Assembly: GCF_000471625.1 (NCBI RefSeq)
Contig: NZ_AUSW01000035.1
Coordinates: forward strand, 124,001-188,000
Direction: 5' to 3'
Source of the DNA: Psychrobacter aquaticus CMS 56
Lineage (GTDB): Bacteria > Pseudomonadota > Gammaproteobacteria > Pseudomonadales > Moraxellaceae
Length of the DNA: 64,000 nucleotides
A program made the position numbers and the translations under genes. Below, piece by piece: positions 50,795 through 60,516 of the stretch. Within the stretch, counting starts at the first letter, position 1; every line of letters begins with the position of its first letter. A model generated the notes under the pieces. It did not search any database. It worked only from the letters and a program-made list of their open reading frames with translations, and was not told where the DNA came from.

Positions 50795-52231
50795 ATGGCA
50801 AAAAATAAGAGCAGTTATGTCTGTCAACATTGCGGCGCGCATTTTGGTAAGTGGGCAGGGCAATGTACCGATTGCGGAGAATGGAACAGTTTGGTTGAAG
50901 CGCCAAACGTCAGTATGCCGCATCACAACAAAAGCACCGCCAAACCTAATGCCAGCCGACCCGCTACTCATGGTACTAATGCCTCAACTGGTAATTATTC
51001 GGGCACTCATAGTGCGGTCATGCCGCTCAACGCAGTCAGCGTCACGCTAGACACCCGCTTGCCAACGGGTATTAGTGAATTTGATCGCGTCCTTGGTGGC
51101 GGATTGGTGGCGGGTTCAGTGGTGTTGATAGGGGGTGATCCTGGTATCGGTAAGTCAACTATCTTACTGCAGACAGCAACCAATATGGCGCGTGCAGATT
51201 CCTTGGCAGGCAGCGCCTTATATGTGACGGGTGAGGAATCACTTGCACAAGTTGCCATGCGTGCTAGGCGCTTAGATTTGCCTGCTGATAGGCTTCGAGT
51301 ATTGGCCGAAACCAATGTAGAGACCATTTGTGCCGCGTTGACTCAAGAGCAGCCTGCCATTGCTATTATTGATTCTATTCAGACCATTTATACAGACGCG
51401 ATTAATTCAGCACCAGGTGGCGTCAGTCAAATTCGAGAGTCGGCCGCGATTTTGACTCGCTATGCCAAGCAGACGGGCACCGCCCTTTTTTTAGTGGGTC
51501 ATGTGACCAAAGAAGGTACGCTGGCAGGGCCTCGTGTGCTTGAGCACATGGTTGATACAGTGTTGTACTTTGAAGGTCAGTCTGATTCTCGTTTTCGGAT
51601 GATTCGCGCGGTCAAAAACCGTTTTGGGGCGGTCAATGAATTAGGTATCTTTGGGATGACAGATATGGGACTCAAAGAAGTTGCTAATCCATCTGCCATA
51701 TTCTTAAGCCGTTATGATAAGCCTGTTTCTGGCTCCGTTGTTATGGTCAGTCGTGAAGGTACTAGGCCATTACTGGTTGAAGTGCAAGCGTTGGTTGATG
51801 ATTCGCAAGGACAACCAAGGCGCATGGCGTTAGGATTGGATTTTCAACGTTTATCGATGCTGTTGGCAGTGATGCATCGGCATGGTGGTATTCATACCAG
51901 TGGGCAGGATGTATATGTCAATGTGGTTGGTGGGGTCAAAGTGATAGAGACAGGATCTGATTTGGCGGTGTTGCTCGCTTGTGCCTCAAGTATCAAAGAA
52001 AAAGCACTGCCATCGTCATTGGCTGTGTTTGGTGAAGTGGGGTTGTCTGGTGAAATTCGCCCCGTACCCAATGGTCAGGAGCGTTTAAAAGAAGCGATGA
52101 AGCATGGATTTAAACATGCCATTATCCCAAAAGCCAATGCGCCCGCCAAAGACTCCCCGCAATTTAAAGGTATTAATGTGATTGCTGTAGAACGTCTTGA
52201 TGATGCGATTGAAAGCGCTTTTGAATTATAA
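50795..52231 (+). CDS. radA: DNA repair protein RadA
   Basis: 478 residues. A zinc finger uses Cys10, Cys13, Cys24 and Cys27. The RecA-like core has Walker A GGDPGIGKST, then TGEESLAQVAMRARRL, AIIDSIQTIY and the RadA-specific KNRFG. The C-terminal Lon-protease-like domain (MHRHGGIHTSGQDVYVNVVG, and FGEVGLSGEIRPVPNGQERL) lacks protease activity in known members. It drives branch migration in recombinational repair. Residues about 45-75 are a variable linker longer than in E. coli. Confidence 0.95.
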   Translation: MAKNKSSYVCQHCGAHFGKWAGQCTDCGEWNSLVEAPNVSMPHHNKSTAKPNASRPATHGTNASTGNYSGTHSAVMPLNAVSVTLDTRLPTGISEFDRVLGGGLVAGSVVLIGGDPGIGKSTILLQTATNMARADSLAGSALYVTGEESLAQVAMRARRLDLPADRLRVLAETNVETICAALTQEQPAIAIIDSIQTIYTDAINSAPGGVSQIRESAAILTRYAKQTGTALFLVGHVTKEGTLAGPRVLEHMVDTVLYFEGQSDSRFRMIRAVKNRFGAVNELGIFGMTDMGLKEVANPSAIFLSRYDKPVSGSVVMVSREGTRPLLVEVQALVDDSQGQPRRMALGLDFQRLSMLLAVMHRHGGIHTSGQDVYVNVVGGVKVIETGSDLAVLLACASSIKEKALPSSLAVFGEVGLSGEIRPVPNGQERLKEAMKHGFKHAIIPKANAPAKDSPQFKGINVIAVERLDDAIESAFEL

Positions 52232-52312
52232 AATATCTTAATTTCTTATGATTCTCGTTTTTTAAAGTGGCAAAATCCCGATGCTTGTATCAAATCGATA
52301 ATTTTAAGCCAT

Positions 52313-52353
52313 AAAAAAGCGCCTAACTACTGAGTTGAGTTAGGCGCTTTTTA
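52313..52353. terminator. Bidirectional terminator between radA and the rlpA-like gene
   Basis: AAAAAAGCGCCTAACT and AGTTAGGCGCTTTTTA are perfectly complementary around ACTGAGTTG. Confidence 0.9.
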
Positions 52354-52385
52354 TTTAATTTGGTAAAACACTAGCTGATTTAAAA

Positions 52386-53000
52386 CTAAGGGCCAGAAAC
52401 ACGTTCAATGGCAACGTTACCGACACCTTTACTGGTAATACCTAGGCGTTTGGCAGCACCATAAGATAAATCTAACACACGGTTACCGTGGAATGGGCCA
52501 CGATCATTAACTTTTACGACAACGCTCTTACCGTTGGTCTTGTTAGTGACTTTGACATAGCAGTTTAAGGGCAGTGAGCGATGTGCAGCAGTCAAGCCGT
52601 TCATGTCAAATGTTTCGCCACTGGCTGTTTTGCGGCCATGGAACTGACGACCATACCAAGAAGCCAAACCAGTCTGCTTAAATTTGCTAACTGAGTTAGA
52701 GGCGACCGCCGTCAGACGTTCTAATACATCTTCATCATTGCTAACTTGTGCGGTATCACTGGCTAACAGCGAGCTGCTAAGTGCTAATGAAGTCGGTTGT
52801 CGTGCTGATTTAACTAAGCTTGATGCACCATCGTGTTGACGGCTAAGCTCGCCAAGGACACGATCGATATGGGAGGCGTTATCTTGTGAAATCATCGCAA
52901 GAGAGGTTTTTGCTTCTGCAGCGTTCGCAGTAGTAGCGACTGCAGAGCCAGCAAATAATACTACTGACATAGTAAGTAAACCAGATAAACGCTTATTCAT
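52386..53000 (-). CDS. RlpA-like septal ring/lytic transglycosylase-type protein
   Basis: 204 residues. Signal peptide about 1-28, cut near ATTANA. The double-psi beta-barrel occupies the C-terminal 95 residues: GLASWYGRQFHGRKTASGE, then FDMNGLTAAHRSLPL, VKVNDRGPFHGNRVLDLSYG. Conserved Glu, His and Asp of RlpA are present. RlpA enzymes cut denuded glycan strands at septa. No SPOR domain, so it is the short type. A 9-bp inverted repeat lies 45-80 bp upstream. Confidence 0.88.
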   Translation of the reverse strand: MNKRLSGLLTMSVVLFAGSAVATTANAAEAKTSLAMISQDNASHIDRVLGELSRQHDGASSLVKSARQPTSLALSSSLLASDTAQVSNDEDVLERLTAVASNSVSKFKQTGLASWYGRQFHGRKTASGETFDMNGLTAAHRSLPLNCYVKVTNKTNGKSVVVKVNDRGPFHGNRVLDLSYGAAKRLGITSKGVGNVAIERVSGP

Positions 53001-53738
53001 AGATACCTCTATAACTTATACATTAAAACCTAACTCTAATAACAGTTAGATTGAGTACGACAGCGTTAGACCAATCTAACAGTGTCTTGAACTCTAAAGC
53101 CTAATCATCAATCTGTTGCTCATATAATGATTGATGTCACAATTAAGGCTTTCGTAGATTTTAATGTATGGTAATTTTTCATTACATTATCATAAGTGAA
53201 TAACGGCAATATGACCGAAGATACTTATGAAACGCTCAAATGATATTGGTAGCGTGCACGATCTAAAATTAAATATGGATGCCACTGCATATCATATTCA
53301 CAGACTTTCTAACATTGCTAAATCAATAAAGGTTTTAAAGACTGTTAAGTGTTTATTTGTTATCAAACCGTTAATTAAGTAGTGTATTTGAAATCCTGAA
53401 ATCTACAAGATGCTAACTATACGGCTAAGCTATAACCAAAATATAATTAAATGCAAAGTTTTTTAGCAGCTATGTACGGGTTATGTATCAAACTACAGTA
53501 AACCGAGGTTAACGCAATTATTTGTAAATAACAAGGACTAAAATATATCCGTTCCAATTAAAGTTGGCCTAATTTTAGGAAAAACGTTTCACATCTTGGT
53601 CTGAAACAATAAATGCTCTACGTTTTTTGTTTATCACGTCTGAGTCATTTATATGAAACGTCTACTTAAACAATTTACATTTGAAACATTGTCTGTTTAA
53701 TACAAGATATTGATTTAAAATAGTTTTTAGGGTTCGAA
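53001..53738. other. Long intergenic region between the rlpA-like gene and rodA
   Basis: 738 AT-rich bases. Features seen: an inverted repeat GTTAGATTG (53045-53053) / CAATCTAAC (53072-53080); a 51-codon frame at 53227-53382 with weak support; and TGAAAC/GTTTCA motifs between 53586 and 53690. No tRNA or recognised RNA was found. Confidence 0.5.
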
Positions 53739-54887
53739 TTAGTTGGGTTTATGAGTGTGAATGGACATGAGCAGTCCAAACCCAGCCATCAAAGTGACGA
53801 TAGCAGTACCACCATAGCTGATAAAAGGTAAAGGCACGCCAACCACAGGTAACAGGCCACCAACCATACCGACATTGACGAATATATACACAAAGAAAGA
53901 CATAGCGATGGCACCTGCCAACAATCTGCTATAAACATCAGGGTGAGTAAAAGCAATATATAGCGCTCGCAGCAATAAACAGGAATAAATAAACATCAAC
54001 AGCATCACGCCTAATAAGCCGAATTCTTCTGAAAAAGCAGCAATAATAAAGTCTGTATGGCCTTCTGGTAGGAAATGCAGATGCGATTGTGTGCCTTCTA
54101 GATAGCCCTTTCCAGTCAGACCACCTGCACCAATGGCTGTCTTTGACTGAATAATATTCCAACCAGCACCTTGTATGTCTGCTTCAGGATTGAGCAGTGT
54201 TAAGACACGCGTACGTTGATAGTCGTGTAACAAGAAATTCCAAGCAAAAGCGATAAAAGGCACGGCCAAAATTGCAGCAGCCGAAATTAATCGCCAAGAG
54301 AGGCCGGCTAAAAAAAGCACGAAAAGGCCACTGGCTGCGACCAAGATTGACGTACCAAGATCGGGTTCTTTGGCAATCAATAAGACAGGGACAATGATTA
54401 ATGCCAAGGTTATCGCGATGCTGGAAGCGGTGGGTGGGAGATCGCGTTTGGACAAAAACCAAGCACACATCATTGGCATGCCAAGTTTCATAAACTCGGA
54501 AGGCTGAACGCTGCCAAATCCTGGTAAGTTAATCCAGCGCTGGGCACCCATACGTACTTCACCGATGATATCGACCAAGACCAGTAGGATTAATCCCATG
54601 ACATAAAATACGGGTGTAAAAGTGCGATAAATACTGGGCGGTATCTGTGCCATGGTGAACATAACAGTAAACGCCACACCATAACTGACCATTTGGCGTA
54701 GTACCATACCGACATCTTGGCTGGCCGCACTATATAAAATGGTTAAGCCGATGCAGCAAACCGTCAACAAAAGGAGAGTCAACCACGGGTCTATATGAAC
54801 ACGTTGCCATAGCGTCGGTGCATGACCTTGACCTAAGTGATGGCTCTGACGTGAGAAACGGTATTGCGGATTAGAGGACATAGGCAA
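53739..54887 (-). CDS. rodA: Rod shape-determining peptidoglycan glycosyltransferase RodA
   Basis: 382 residues, about 10 membrane helices, SEDS family. AQRWINLPGFGSVQPSEFMK, then QSKTAIGAGGLTGKGYLEG, HFLPEGHTDFIIAAFSEEFG and PLPFISYGGTAI are the SEDS blocks; the conserved Asp lies in the HTDFI loop region. It polymerises lipid II with PBP2 in the elongasome. The partner mrdA is not in this window downstream. The N-terminal 30 residues are soluble. Confidence 0.94.
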   Translation of the reverse strand: MPMSSNPQYRFSRQSHHLGQGHAPTLWQRVHIDPWLTLLLLTVCCIGLTILYSAASQDVGMVLRQMVSYGVAFTVMFTMAQIPPSIYRTFTPVFYVMGLILLVLVDIIGEVRMGAQRWINLPGFGSVQPSEFMKLGMPMMCAWFLSKRDLPPTASSIAITLALIIVPVLLIAKEPDLGTSILVAASGLFVLFLAGLSWRLISAAAILAVPFIAFAWNFLLHDYQRTRVLTLLNPEADIQGAGWNIIQSKTAIGAGGLTGKGYLEGTQSHLHFLPEGHTDFIIAAFSEEFGLLGVMLLMFIYSCLLLRALYIAFTHPDVYSRLLAGAIAMSFFVYIFVNVGMVGGLLPVVGVPLPFISYGGTAIVTLMAGFGLLMSIHTHKPN

Positions 54888-55170
54888 AGTGTGTCTGACA
54901 ATTGACGTAAAAGAAAATTCTGGTCTAAAACCATGATTTTAGAAACCATTATACGATAACGATGCTGATAGAGTGTCGCAGACAAAATAACACATCAGTA
55001 ATAGGGCATGTTGAACACTCACAAACACGCCCTAAAGTCACGTAATTATAAAAATTATAAGGATAAGTGTTAATTACGAATATTCTGCCTGCGATTAAAG
55101 GCGATAGTTTAGCCTGCTTGTCAAAAATTTGATAGTATCGATAAAACGTTTTTAGTGGTAGTTTCTTGCA

Positions 55171-56148
55171 ATGATAAATACAAAAACCCCTAGTCATAGG
55201 CAGATTCATAAGCCTATTATTGCACTACTGTTGTGTGCCGGCAGTCTTCCGATTCATGCCGCTATTATCAGTGACAATAGCGAGCGCCGTATTCAAATAC
55301 GTCATGGTAGTAGCACCGATAGCAATAGCAATGCCTACATTACACCTTCTGCTACAAGCGCTTCGAGTTATAGCCCTGGCGTTACGATGCTGAGCGGTGC
55401 GAGCACCAAGAATAGCGATAGTATGCAGGGATTGATTGCTCAAAAACAGCGCGATTTTGCACTGGATGCGAGTCTGTCTATCCAAGAAAATAAACAGGTA
55501 AATATCAATCGACGAACCCCTGTTTATAACACGACTTATAGCAACAATAGATACAATACAGCGAGCAACACTTATAATAGCGCTGACAACGCTGTTAGTA
55601 ATACAGATTTTAACGCTTGGCTAAACCGTAACAGCTACCGTGCTCAGCAAGTGGCAGAGTATCAGCGCTATCTGATATCAAGAATTGGCGCACAAAATGT
55701 CCCGCCATTGTCTCAACTACTGACCACTGCTCGAAGCTGGGATAAATGTGGCTATGAGCCTTATCAGCTACCACCGCAAGAGTTATGGGCAAATATAGTA
55801 CCGACCTTACGTTTGTATAGCGAGCTTAAGCATCAAGGCGTTTTGCCTACCAGTAGTGAGATACGTTCAGTATATCGCAGTCCTGGCCTTAATAATTGTG
55901 CGGGCGGTGCTGATAGCAGTAAGCACATGAATGGCAGCGCCATAGATATTTGGGTGCCAGAGTACGAAGACAATGTATGGCGGCTCAATACCATGCAAGA
56001 CGGTCTGTGTCAGTTCTGGCAATATCAGGGAGAGGCTCATAATTTTGGTTTGGGACTATATTCTACAGGTGCCATTCATTTAGATACGGATGGTTATCGC
56101 AAATGGGGCTTTAATCATGCAAGTAGCAGTTCTTCTTGCCGCTATTAA
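55171..56148 (+). CDS. Peptidase M15 (D,D/L,D-carboxypeptidase-like) exported protein
   Basis: 325 residues. Signal peptide about 1-30 (IALLLCAGSLPIHAAI). A Ser/Asn-rich region follows (50-145). The C-terminal domain contains SVYRSPGLNNCAGG, SSKHMNGSAIDIWVP (the SxHxxGxAxD zinc motif) and GLGLYSTGAIHLDTDGYRKWG, where the last His is the third ligand. M15A enzymes trim peptidoglycan peptides. Close to rodA and an RlpA-like gene, so a wall-remodelling role is natural. Weak ribosome site. Confidence 0.82.
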   Translation: MINTKTPSHRQIHKPIIALLLCAGSLPIHAAIISDNSERRIQIRHGSSTDSNSNAYITPSATSASSYSPGVTMLSGASTKNSDSMQGLIAQKQRDFALDASLSIQENKQVNINRRTPVYNTTYSNNRYNTASNTYNSADNAVSNTDFNAWLNRNSYRAQQVAEYQRYLISRIGAQNVPPLSQLLTTARSWDKCGYEPYQLPPQELWANIVPTLRLYSELKHQGVLPTSSEIRSVYRSPGLNNCAGGADSSKHMNGSAIDIWVPEYEDNVWRLNTMQDGLCQFWQYQGEAHNFGLGLYSTGAIHLDTDGYRKWGFNHASSSSSCRY

Positions 56149-56400
56149 ACGACTCATACGCTATCAAAAGACCAAATAAATATGAGTGAATGACAATAAA
56201 GTGAGGTTAAAGACATTATAATAATGCTTATAAAATTACATACCAAATGATAAACGATTTGAGAGTAGAAGCTTGACGCATAAGTCATCAAAAATTCTCT
56301 GGTAATGCTAAATTATGTTTTAATGATAGTAAGTTTGCCATTCGCCTTTATATCATTTGATTTATAAAATAATAAGTAGCGTTTATTATAAGTAGGATTT

Positions 56401-56961
56401 ATGAAAAAGCGGTATTCAGCAAATGCTGATAAGTCAAAAAAAGGGTTGCTGCGGTCGAATAACACGTATGTGGCTTTATGCGCTTCAGTCTTTGTGGTAC
56501 TTTTATTTATCAGTGCGGTCAATTCAGAGACATCCTCTGAAAACAGTTTGCTGACGGCAAAAAAATCTACGCCTCAACTTGATAGAAGATTACAGAGTGC
56601 TAAAGATATTGAAGAAAATATCATAAACTCTTATGCTAGGCTGGCAGGCAAGCGTTCTGACGTCTGTCCTAAACTGATCCAAGAAAAAATAGGCAGTCAA
56701 GTTATTGAACGTACCGCAGAAGTCATGGTAAATAATTATTGTGATTATTTTTTATATCCACGAGAGGGTCAACAGATTTCGGTAAACGTGAATGACAGTC
56801 AGATTGAAGCCTTATTAATAGTGCCCATGTTGCATGACTTCGCTAATGGTAATTATCGAGTAGACTCTTACGACAAGCATGTGATTCGTTTAGCCTATAA
56901 AGGCGCAACTTATAAGTCCAAAAAACTCGTTTATGATGTTGCAGTGACTGTCACTAGCTAA
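56401..56961 (+). CDS. Hypothetical single-pass membrane protein
   Basis: 186 residues. Basic N-terminus, one membrane helix at about 24-40 (YVALCASVFVVLLFISAV), then a periplasmic domain of 145 residues with two cysteines (in SDVCPKL and NNYCDYF) that may form a disulphide. Helix-rich first part, strand-rich end (HVIRLAYKGATYKSKKLVYD and VAVTVTS). TAGGATTT lies directly before the ATG. No family recognised. Confidence 0.6.
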   Translation: MKKRYSANADKSKKGLLRSNNTYVALCASVFVVLLFISAVNSETSSENSLLTAKKSTPQLDRRLQSAKDIEENIINSYARLAGKRSDVCPKLIQEKIGSQVIERTAEVMVNNYCDYFLYPREGQQISVNVNDSQIEALLIVPMLHDFANGNYRVDSYDKHVIRLAYKGATYKSKKLVYDVAVTVTS

Positions 56962-57068
56962 ACGGTGACTCGTTTATTGATTGGTTCTGTTGTTATACTG
57001 GTACTTGTCATGAATAAGGGGCATTGCTACTGAGCACTGCCCCTTATTTTTGTGGAGCTTATCATTCG

Positions 57069-57104
57069 TGTAGTCACTGTAGTCACTGTAGTCACTGTAG
57101 TCAC
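57069..57104. repeat. Four tandem copies of a 9-bp unit
   Basis: TGTAGTCAC is repeated four times without a mismatch, 24 bp beyond the stop codon of the leftward M16 gene. A multiple of three, but no supported gene spans it. Confidence 0.9.
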
Positions 57105-57127
57105 TTTGTACAGAGATTTTATCACCG

Positions 57128-58702
57128 CTATTTTTTAGTCTTTTTATCCTTCCAAGGATCGTCCTGTCCAACAGTGACAATCAAGAAATCCTCAGGCTTG
57201 AGCGTGTCGCGTAGGGTTTGGTTGACGCCTGCTAGTTTTACTTGGTCAATACGATCGATATAATCCGTCAAATAGCTGTTCGGCAATTGATAAAAGTTCA
57301 TCATGCCCAATAGGCCATTGATTCCTGTGTTGCTCGCAAAACCCATGGGAAAGCTATTTTTAAGATTGTCTGTTGTCAGACGCATCTCGCTGCTAGTAAT
57401 GCCTTTGTCTAAAGTATTAGTGATGACATCTAAACTGGCATCGATGGCGGCGAGCGCCTTGTCATTGCGTGTCGCAAAACCAATCTGATAGGGGCCACGC
57501 GCCAGCATCGGATTCATAGAACCTGATATGCCGTAGGTATAACCAAGATTTTGCCTGACCTCAGTCATTAATCGCGCATTAAAATTACCACCAGCCATTA
57601 CCTCATTACCCACGGCAAAATTGGTTTGCTGCTGCTGATCCTTTGGGTTGGTAGCGCGTTTGCTACCCAATTGCCCCATTAAGATGGTTGTCTGCGTACT
57701 TGGGAACGGGATATGAATGTGCTGTGCCTGATTAAGTGGTTTTGGCTCAGGTAAATCCGCTGCGGGCTGACCAGTGGGTAGTTCATTGGTAATATTTTCA
57801 GCAAGATTTTTTGCTTGGTCCAAGGTCAGATTGCCTGTCATCGCGATAGAAGCATTGGCTGCGACCAAGTAACGATTTTTAAAATCTATCAGCTGCTGTT
57901 TGTCAATACTTGGTACACTTTCAAGAGTACCGGCCGATGGATGGGCGTAAGGATGCTCACCATATAAAGCTTGGTCAAAAGCAATGCTTGCCAGACTATT
58001 TGGGTCTTGTTTTTGCTGCTGCAAGCCGACCAGTAAACGCGCTTTATTGCGTGCTAAAATATCGTCATCAAAAGTAGGTTCGCTGAGCATTTGCGTCATT
58101 AAATCGATGGCAGGCAATAAATGCTTATCGTCAGATAAGCTACGTAGCGAGACAATAAACATGTCCTTGTAGGCACTGCTGTTTAGATTGATACCTAAGG
58201 TTTCAACCGCCCGAGTAAATGCATTTTCATCTAAGTCTTTAGCGCCTTGTGTGAGCATGGTGGCGGTCATATTGGCAATACCGAACCCTTCTGTGCGTAT
58301 GCTGCCATCACGAGCGCTACCAGCGTTAAAGCGCAAATCGATATCGACAATGGGCAATGTAGTCGTCTGTACAAAGCGTACTGGTACGCCAGATTGAGTT
58401 CTGAACGTTTGAATCGTTGGTACGGTGACTTTTAAGGGTGTGGTATCGTCAAGACTGGTCAGTTTCGATAATGCAGCAATGGGTGCACTCGTATCAACGA
58501 CAGCGGCAGATCCACGGTACTCATCAGTATTTGTTGTGTCCGCCTGAGCGTTCATTGCCAACGTTGTCATACCTAACAAGATGCCAATACGGAGATAGGA
58601 TGGCTTTTTATAGCTAGGTTTTGCAGCTGGCATTGAAATGAGCGTATTGGCATTGTTTAAGGCATTTTCTCTTGTTTGTAATAAATCACTATTTTGAGTC
58701 AT
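57128..58702 (-). CDS. M16 peptidase-like protein without zinc motif (partner subunit)
   Basis: 524 residues, M16B fold. Hydrophobic segment at 37-50 ending in NAQADT is a signal peptide, placed late because of a 30-residue leader; an in-frame ATG at 58633 would give a normal signal. The position of HxxEH reads FGIANMTATMLTQG, so no zinc site. VRQNLGYTYG near residue 420 matches the Arg/Tyr pair of non-catalytic subunits. It probably pairs with the product of the gene 70 bp upstream to form a periplasmic heterodimeric peptidase. Confidence 0.85.
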   Translation of the reverse strand: MTQNSDLLQTRENALNNANTLISMPAAKPSYKKPSYLRIGILLGMTTLAMNAQADTTNTDEYRGSAAVVDTSAPIAALSKLTSLDDTTPLKVTVPTIQTFRTQSGVPVRFVQTTTLPIVDIDLRFNAGSARDGSIRTEGFGIANMTATMLTQGAKDLDENAFTRAVETLGINLNSSAYKDMFIVSLRSLSDDKHLLPAIDLMTQMLSEPTFDDDILARNKARLLVGLQQQKQDPNSLASIAFDQALYGEHPYAHPSAGTLESVPSIDKQQLIDFKNRYLVAANASIAMTGNLTLDQAKNLAENITNELPTGQPAADLPEPKPLNQAQHIHIPFPSTQTTILMGQLGSKRATNPKDQQQQTNFAVGNEVMAGGNFNARLMTEVRQNLGYTYGISGSMNPMLARGPYQIGFATRNDKALAAIDASLDVITNTLDKGITSSEMRLTTDNLKNSFPMGFASNTGINGLLGMMNFYQLPNSYLTDYIDRIDQVKLAGVNQTLRDTLKPEDFLIVTVGQDDPWKDKKTKK

Positions 58703-58771
58703 GGTTTTCTTCTTAGTAATGAGATCTTTATAAGCAGTGCTTTCGTTGGGTAAATGAATAACACTTCACCA

Positions 58772-60274
58772 TTAGTTCTTTTTATCGGTTTGATCTTTGG
58801 GTGGTATGATATGCATTACCGTCAAATTGTTTTTTACCAAATACTGTTTGCTAGCAGCTTGTATATCAGCGATCGTCACGCCATCGAGTTTGGCTGGCAG
58901 CTTGGCAAGTAGCCTGTCATCAAGACCAATAGACTGTAGTGAGCCAATCATGCGCGCTTGACCTTCCATACTGTCTTGCGCATAGACGAGACCCGTTACG
59001 GTATTGGTTTTGGCACGGCTGATTTCATCTGGCGCAATCGGGTCAGTTTTAAGCTTTTCTATTTCAGTGATAATGGCTTGCTGTGCCTGCTCTAAGCTCA
59101 CGCCTTCACGCGGCGTCGCCTGAATCAAAAACAGACCATCGCCACGATCCAACAAGTCATAAGAAGTACCTACTGTGGTCAGTAGACCTTGCTCACGTAT
59201 CAATCGACTCTCTAAGCGTGCAGACAATCCGCCATCTAATACATCTTGAGCCAGTGAGAGTGCATAGGCCTGTTTTTCATCCGTTGCACCTGCTGTCACA
59301 AGGCTGGGTACGTTATAGCCCATTAATAACACAGGGACTTGCACCGCTTGTTCAGAGTCCACTTTCTGATAACCACGGAAACCTTTTTGACTGACCGCAG
59401 GACGTTTGGGCAAGTCACTTGGCGACAGTTCACCAAAGTAACGTTTGACTTGCTTCAAGACCTCGGTTGGTTCGACATCCCCCACAATAACTAAAGTGGC
59501 ATTGTTGGGCGCATACCAAGTCTCATACCAACTTTTTAAGTCTGAGAGTGTGATGGATTCAAGCTCATTCATCGGGCCAATAACCGATTCGCCTTTAGGA
59601 CTGTCGGGCAAAGCAAGCAAGCGAAAGGATTCGTAAGCTTTGGCAAGGGGGTTGTCATCGGTACGTTGACGACGCTCTTCCATAACGACTTGATGCTCTT
59701 TAGCAAATTCTTTATCATCGAAGGTTAGGTTTTTCATGCGATCTGCTTCGAGCTCTAATGCTAAAGGCAAGCGATTGGCTGGGAACAGCTCGTAATAACC
59801 GGTGTAATCGTAGCTGGTAAAAGCATTGTTGACCCCGCCAAATTTGGCAATTAAGCGCTCATAATCATCGCTTGACACGTCAGTGGTACCTTTGAACATC
59901 ATATGCTCAAGCAAATGAGAAATACCTCCTTTGTCAGTTGGTTCATCTGTAGAGCCAACTCGATACCAAATCTGCGTCATAACCACTGGGGCTCGGTGGT
60001 CTTCTTTTATCACTATCTTCAGACCATTTTCTAACTGATATTCGTGTCGACCTGACATATCCATGGCTAATGCGGATGAGGGCTGAGTCTCTTTGGTCGT
60101 TTTATTGTGACCAACTTTACTTTGCCCCAATGTATTTTGAGTCACTGTATTTTTAGTGGTAGATAATGGCTTGGAATGAATCGCATTGGTTTGGCAAGCA
60201 GCAAGAGCAGTCGCCATAGCAATAGCACAAGCAATGCGTAGTGAGATAATAGGTAGTGGCAAAGACGATGGCAT
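58772..60274 (-). CDS. M16 zinc peptidase lipoprotein (catalytic subunit)
   Basis: 500 residues. Lipobox LAAC with Cys27. The inverted zinc motif H120-L-L-E-H124 and Glu199/Glu200 in VVMEERR give a complete M16 active site. QIWYRVGSTDEPTDKGGISH and GTTDVSSDDYERLIAKFGG are typical. The C-terminal half keeps the second M16 lobe. Lipid-anchored in the periplasm, likely degrading peptides. Upstream of the zinc-less paralog, same strand, 70 bp gap, so one operon. Confidence 0.9.
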   Translation of the reverse strand: MPSSLPLPIISLRIACAIAMATALAACQTNAIHSKPLSTTKNTVTQNTLGQSKVGHNKTTKETQPSSALAMDMSGRHEYQLENGLKIVIKEDHRAPVVMTQIWYRVGSTDEPTDKGGISHLLEHMMFKGTTDVSSDDYERLIAKFGGVNNAFTSYDYTGYYELFPANRLPLALELEADRMKNLTFDDKEFAKEHQVVMEERRQRTDDNPLAKAYESFRLLALPDSPKGESVIGPMNELESITLSDLKSWYETWYAPNNATLVIVGDVEPTEVLKQVKRYFGELSPSDLPKRPAVSQKGFRGYQKVDSEQAVQVPVLLMGYNVPSLVTAGATDEKQAYALSLAQDVLDGGLSARLESRLIREQGLLTTVGTSYDLLDRGDGLFLIQATPREGVSLEQAQQAIITEIEKLKTDPIAPDEISRAKTNTVTGLVYAQDSMEGQARMIGSLQSIGLDDRLLAKLPAKLDGVTIADIQAASKQYLVKNNLTVMHIIPPKDQTDKKN

Positions 60275-60354
60275 GGTAGGTTCTACTTATATAAAATGGT
60301 AACTTATAAACTGATCAGTGAGTTTATCAATTTCAGTTCTAGCGATAGCAGTCT

Positions 60355-60516
60355 TTACAAAGATTTGTGTGCTCCAATCATTACAGTGGCGGTCGGCTTG
60401 AACTCTGGCGTAGTGCTACATCCAGTCACTGATAGAGCCGTTGTTAGTAGTAGCGCCGCACTGATAGCGACTATTTTTTTATCATGTTTTTTACAATCAT
60501 TAGCGAGCGTTGACAT
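60355..60516 (-). CDS. 53-residue putative lipoprotein
   Basis: Begins MSTLANDCKKHDKKIV, continues with a hydrophobic stretch (AISAALLLTTALSVTGC) and lipobox VTGC at Cys33, leaving about 20 mature residues (STTPEFKPTATVMIGAHKSL). TAGGAAC is a reasonable ribosome site. A frame on the opposite strand covers the same DNA but has no ribosome site. It lies 80 bp upstream of the M16 peptidase pair on the same strand, so may be cotranscribed. Role unknown. Confidence 0.65.
   Translation of the reverse strand: MSTLANDCKKHDKKIVAISAALLLTTALSVTGCSTTPEFKPTATVMIGAHKSL

Noticed and set aside
56974..57180. Frame with a SDYSDYSDY repeat
   Set aside because: Its repetitive part is only the 9-bp tandem repeat read as codons, and it overlaps the end of the M16 gene.
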